NCBI GenBank assembly: GCA_963578605.1
Contig: CAUZEA010000194.1
Coordinates: 1 to 7,138, forward strand
Direction of reading: 5' to 3'
Length of the DNA stretch: 7,138 nucleotides
Source: JAKVCB01 sp963578605
GTDB taxonomy: Bacteria; Planctomycetota; Planctomycetia; Pirellulales; Lacipirellulaceae
Positions 6,914 through 7,138 of the stretch are shown here, one piece after another (position 1 is the first letter of the stretch; each line of letters opens with the position of its first letter). The translations under genes and the position numbers were made by a program. The notes beneath the pieces are model-generated. The model ran no database searches. It worked only from the letters and a program-made list of their open reading frames with translations, and was not told where the DNA came from.

Positions 6914-6938
6914 AAATCCTGGCCCAGGGCCAGGATTT
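6914..6938. repeat. Perfect 25-bp palindrome at the TPR-gene break point
   Basis: The arms AAATCCTGGCCC (6914-6925) and GGGCCAGGATTT (6927-6938) are exact reverse complements around a single central A. As a folded strand this gives about a 10-bp stem with a 5-base loop, flanked by A and T runs. It would therefore also act as a terminator-like hairpin on the plus strand (TTTT at 6936-6939). It begins within about 6 bases of where family similarity of the TPR protein stops, so it probably marks an element end. Confidence 0.85.
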
Positions 6939-7089
6939 TCGGCGCGTGTTGGTGCTGGTGATGCGATGTGAGGTCCACCAGCGATGGACACCAGAGAAAA
7001 GTAGCGCGGCAGACAGAGTGATCCTGCGGGTTGTGGCCTTCCCCCAAACTATGTACCAGCCTTAATGAGAGGATCTAGGGTTAAGGGAC

Positions 7090-7138
7090 CGCTGCTGTTC
7101 TGGAGTGAGGGCGTAGCCCGAACGGAAGAACAGCAGCG
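7090..7138. repeat. Hairpin with 12-bp perfect arms at the window edge
   Basis: CGCTGCTGTTCT (7090-7101) and AGAACAGCAGCG (7127-7138) are exact reverse complements around a 25-base loop. The loop itself contains GGGC (7109-7112), GTA, GCCC (7116-7119), a nested small hairpin. The right arm ends at the last base of the window, so it may extend. There is no T-tract. Plausible as a terminal hairpin of a mobile element or a REP-like palindrome. Confidence 0.8.

Larger units (their letters stand above)
6909..7138. other. Unidentified segment, possible small mobile or dispersed element
   Basis: This segment replaces the missing 5' part of the TPR gene. It opens with a perfect palindrome and, at the window edge, carries a hairpin. 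No recognisable gene is present. On the plus strand a frame reads out of the antisense of the TPR gene and ends FRRVLVLVMRCEVHQRW, EKSSAADRVILRVVAF, PQTMYQP, stop at 7063-7065. The minus strand is also open here. Neither has a good start. A short hairpin (GTCCA 6973-6977, TGGAC 6985-6989) lies inside. The sequence looks like the end of an insertion sequence or a non-coding dispersed repeat, but I cannot name a family. Confidence 0.4.

Noticed and set aside
1..7138. A new multi-gene defence or biosynthetic system
   Set aside because: The genes are on mixed strands, mostly broken, and share no operon structure or functional theme. No nuclease, toxin, reverse transcriptase or effector-sensor pairing is seen apart from the IS91 transposase.

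Overview
The window reads as a stretch of planctomycete chromosome (Pirellulales-like). It holds a DUF1501 protein end, a fragment of a PQQ-type beta-propeller, a phytanoyl-CoA dioxygenase family protein and a membrane-plus-TPR protein of the TMTC type, a combination typical of that phylum. The assignment is by family content only; no marker gene is present.

Layout, left to right. Positions 1 to about 1489 are the right-hand part of an IS91-family (HUH/Y2) insertion sequence: a transposase gene whose 5' end lies outside the window, about 350 bp of non-coding tail, then a nested set of direct repeats ending next to a GTTC tetranucleotide. Directly after this comes the last 109 codons of a DUF1501 protein, apparently cut by the insertion. 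Nine bases later starts an intact M81 (MlrC-type) metallopeptidase gene, probably once the downstream partner of the DUF1501 gene.

On the minus strand, 3377-4371 holds two broken genes joined head to tail. One is a secreted protein start with one clear frameshift and a second likely one. It runs into the last ~125 codons of a PQQ-like beta-propeller protein. A short divergent intergenic region (4372-4478) separates this wreck from an intact phytanoyl-CoA dioxygenase family gene (4479-5234, plus strand). A palindromic repeat lies in the convergent gap that follows.

The last large gene (5364-6908, minus) is a multi-pass membrane protein with C-terminal TPR repeats. It lacks the family's N-terminal region. 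Its 5' end abuts an unidentified segment (about 6909-7138) that begins with a perfect 25-bp palindrome and ends, at the window edge, with a 12-bp-arm hairpin. That segment may be a small mobile or dispersed element.

Only two cellular genes (M81 peptidase and dioxygenase) look complete; four others are truncated or frameshifted. I see no evidence of a coordinated new pathway. The main interest is in the mobile-element ends and gene-fusion scars. This looks like an insertion and rearrangement hotspot.
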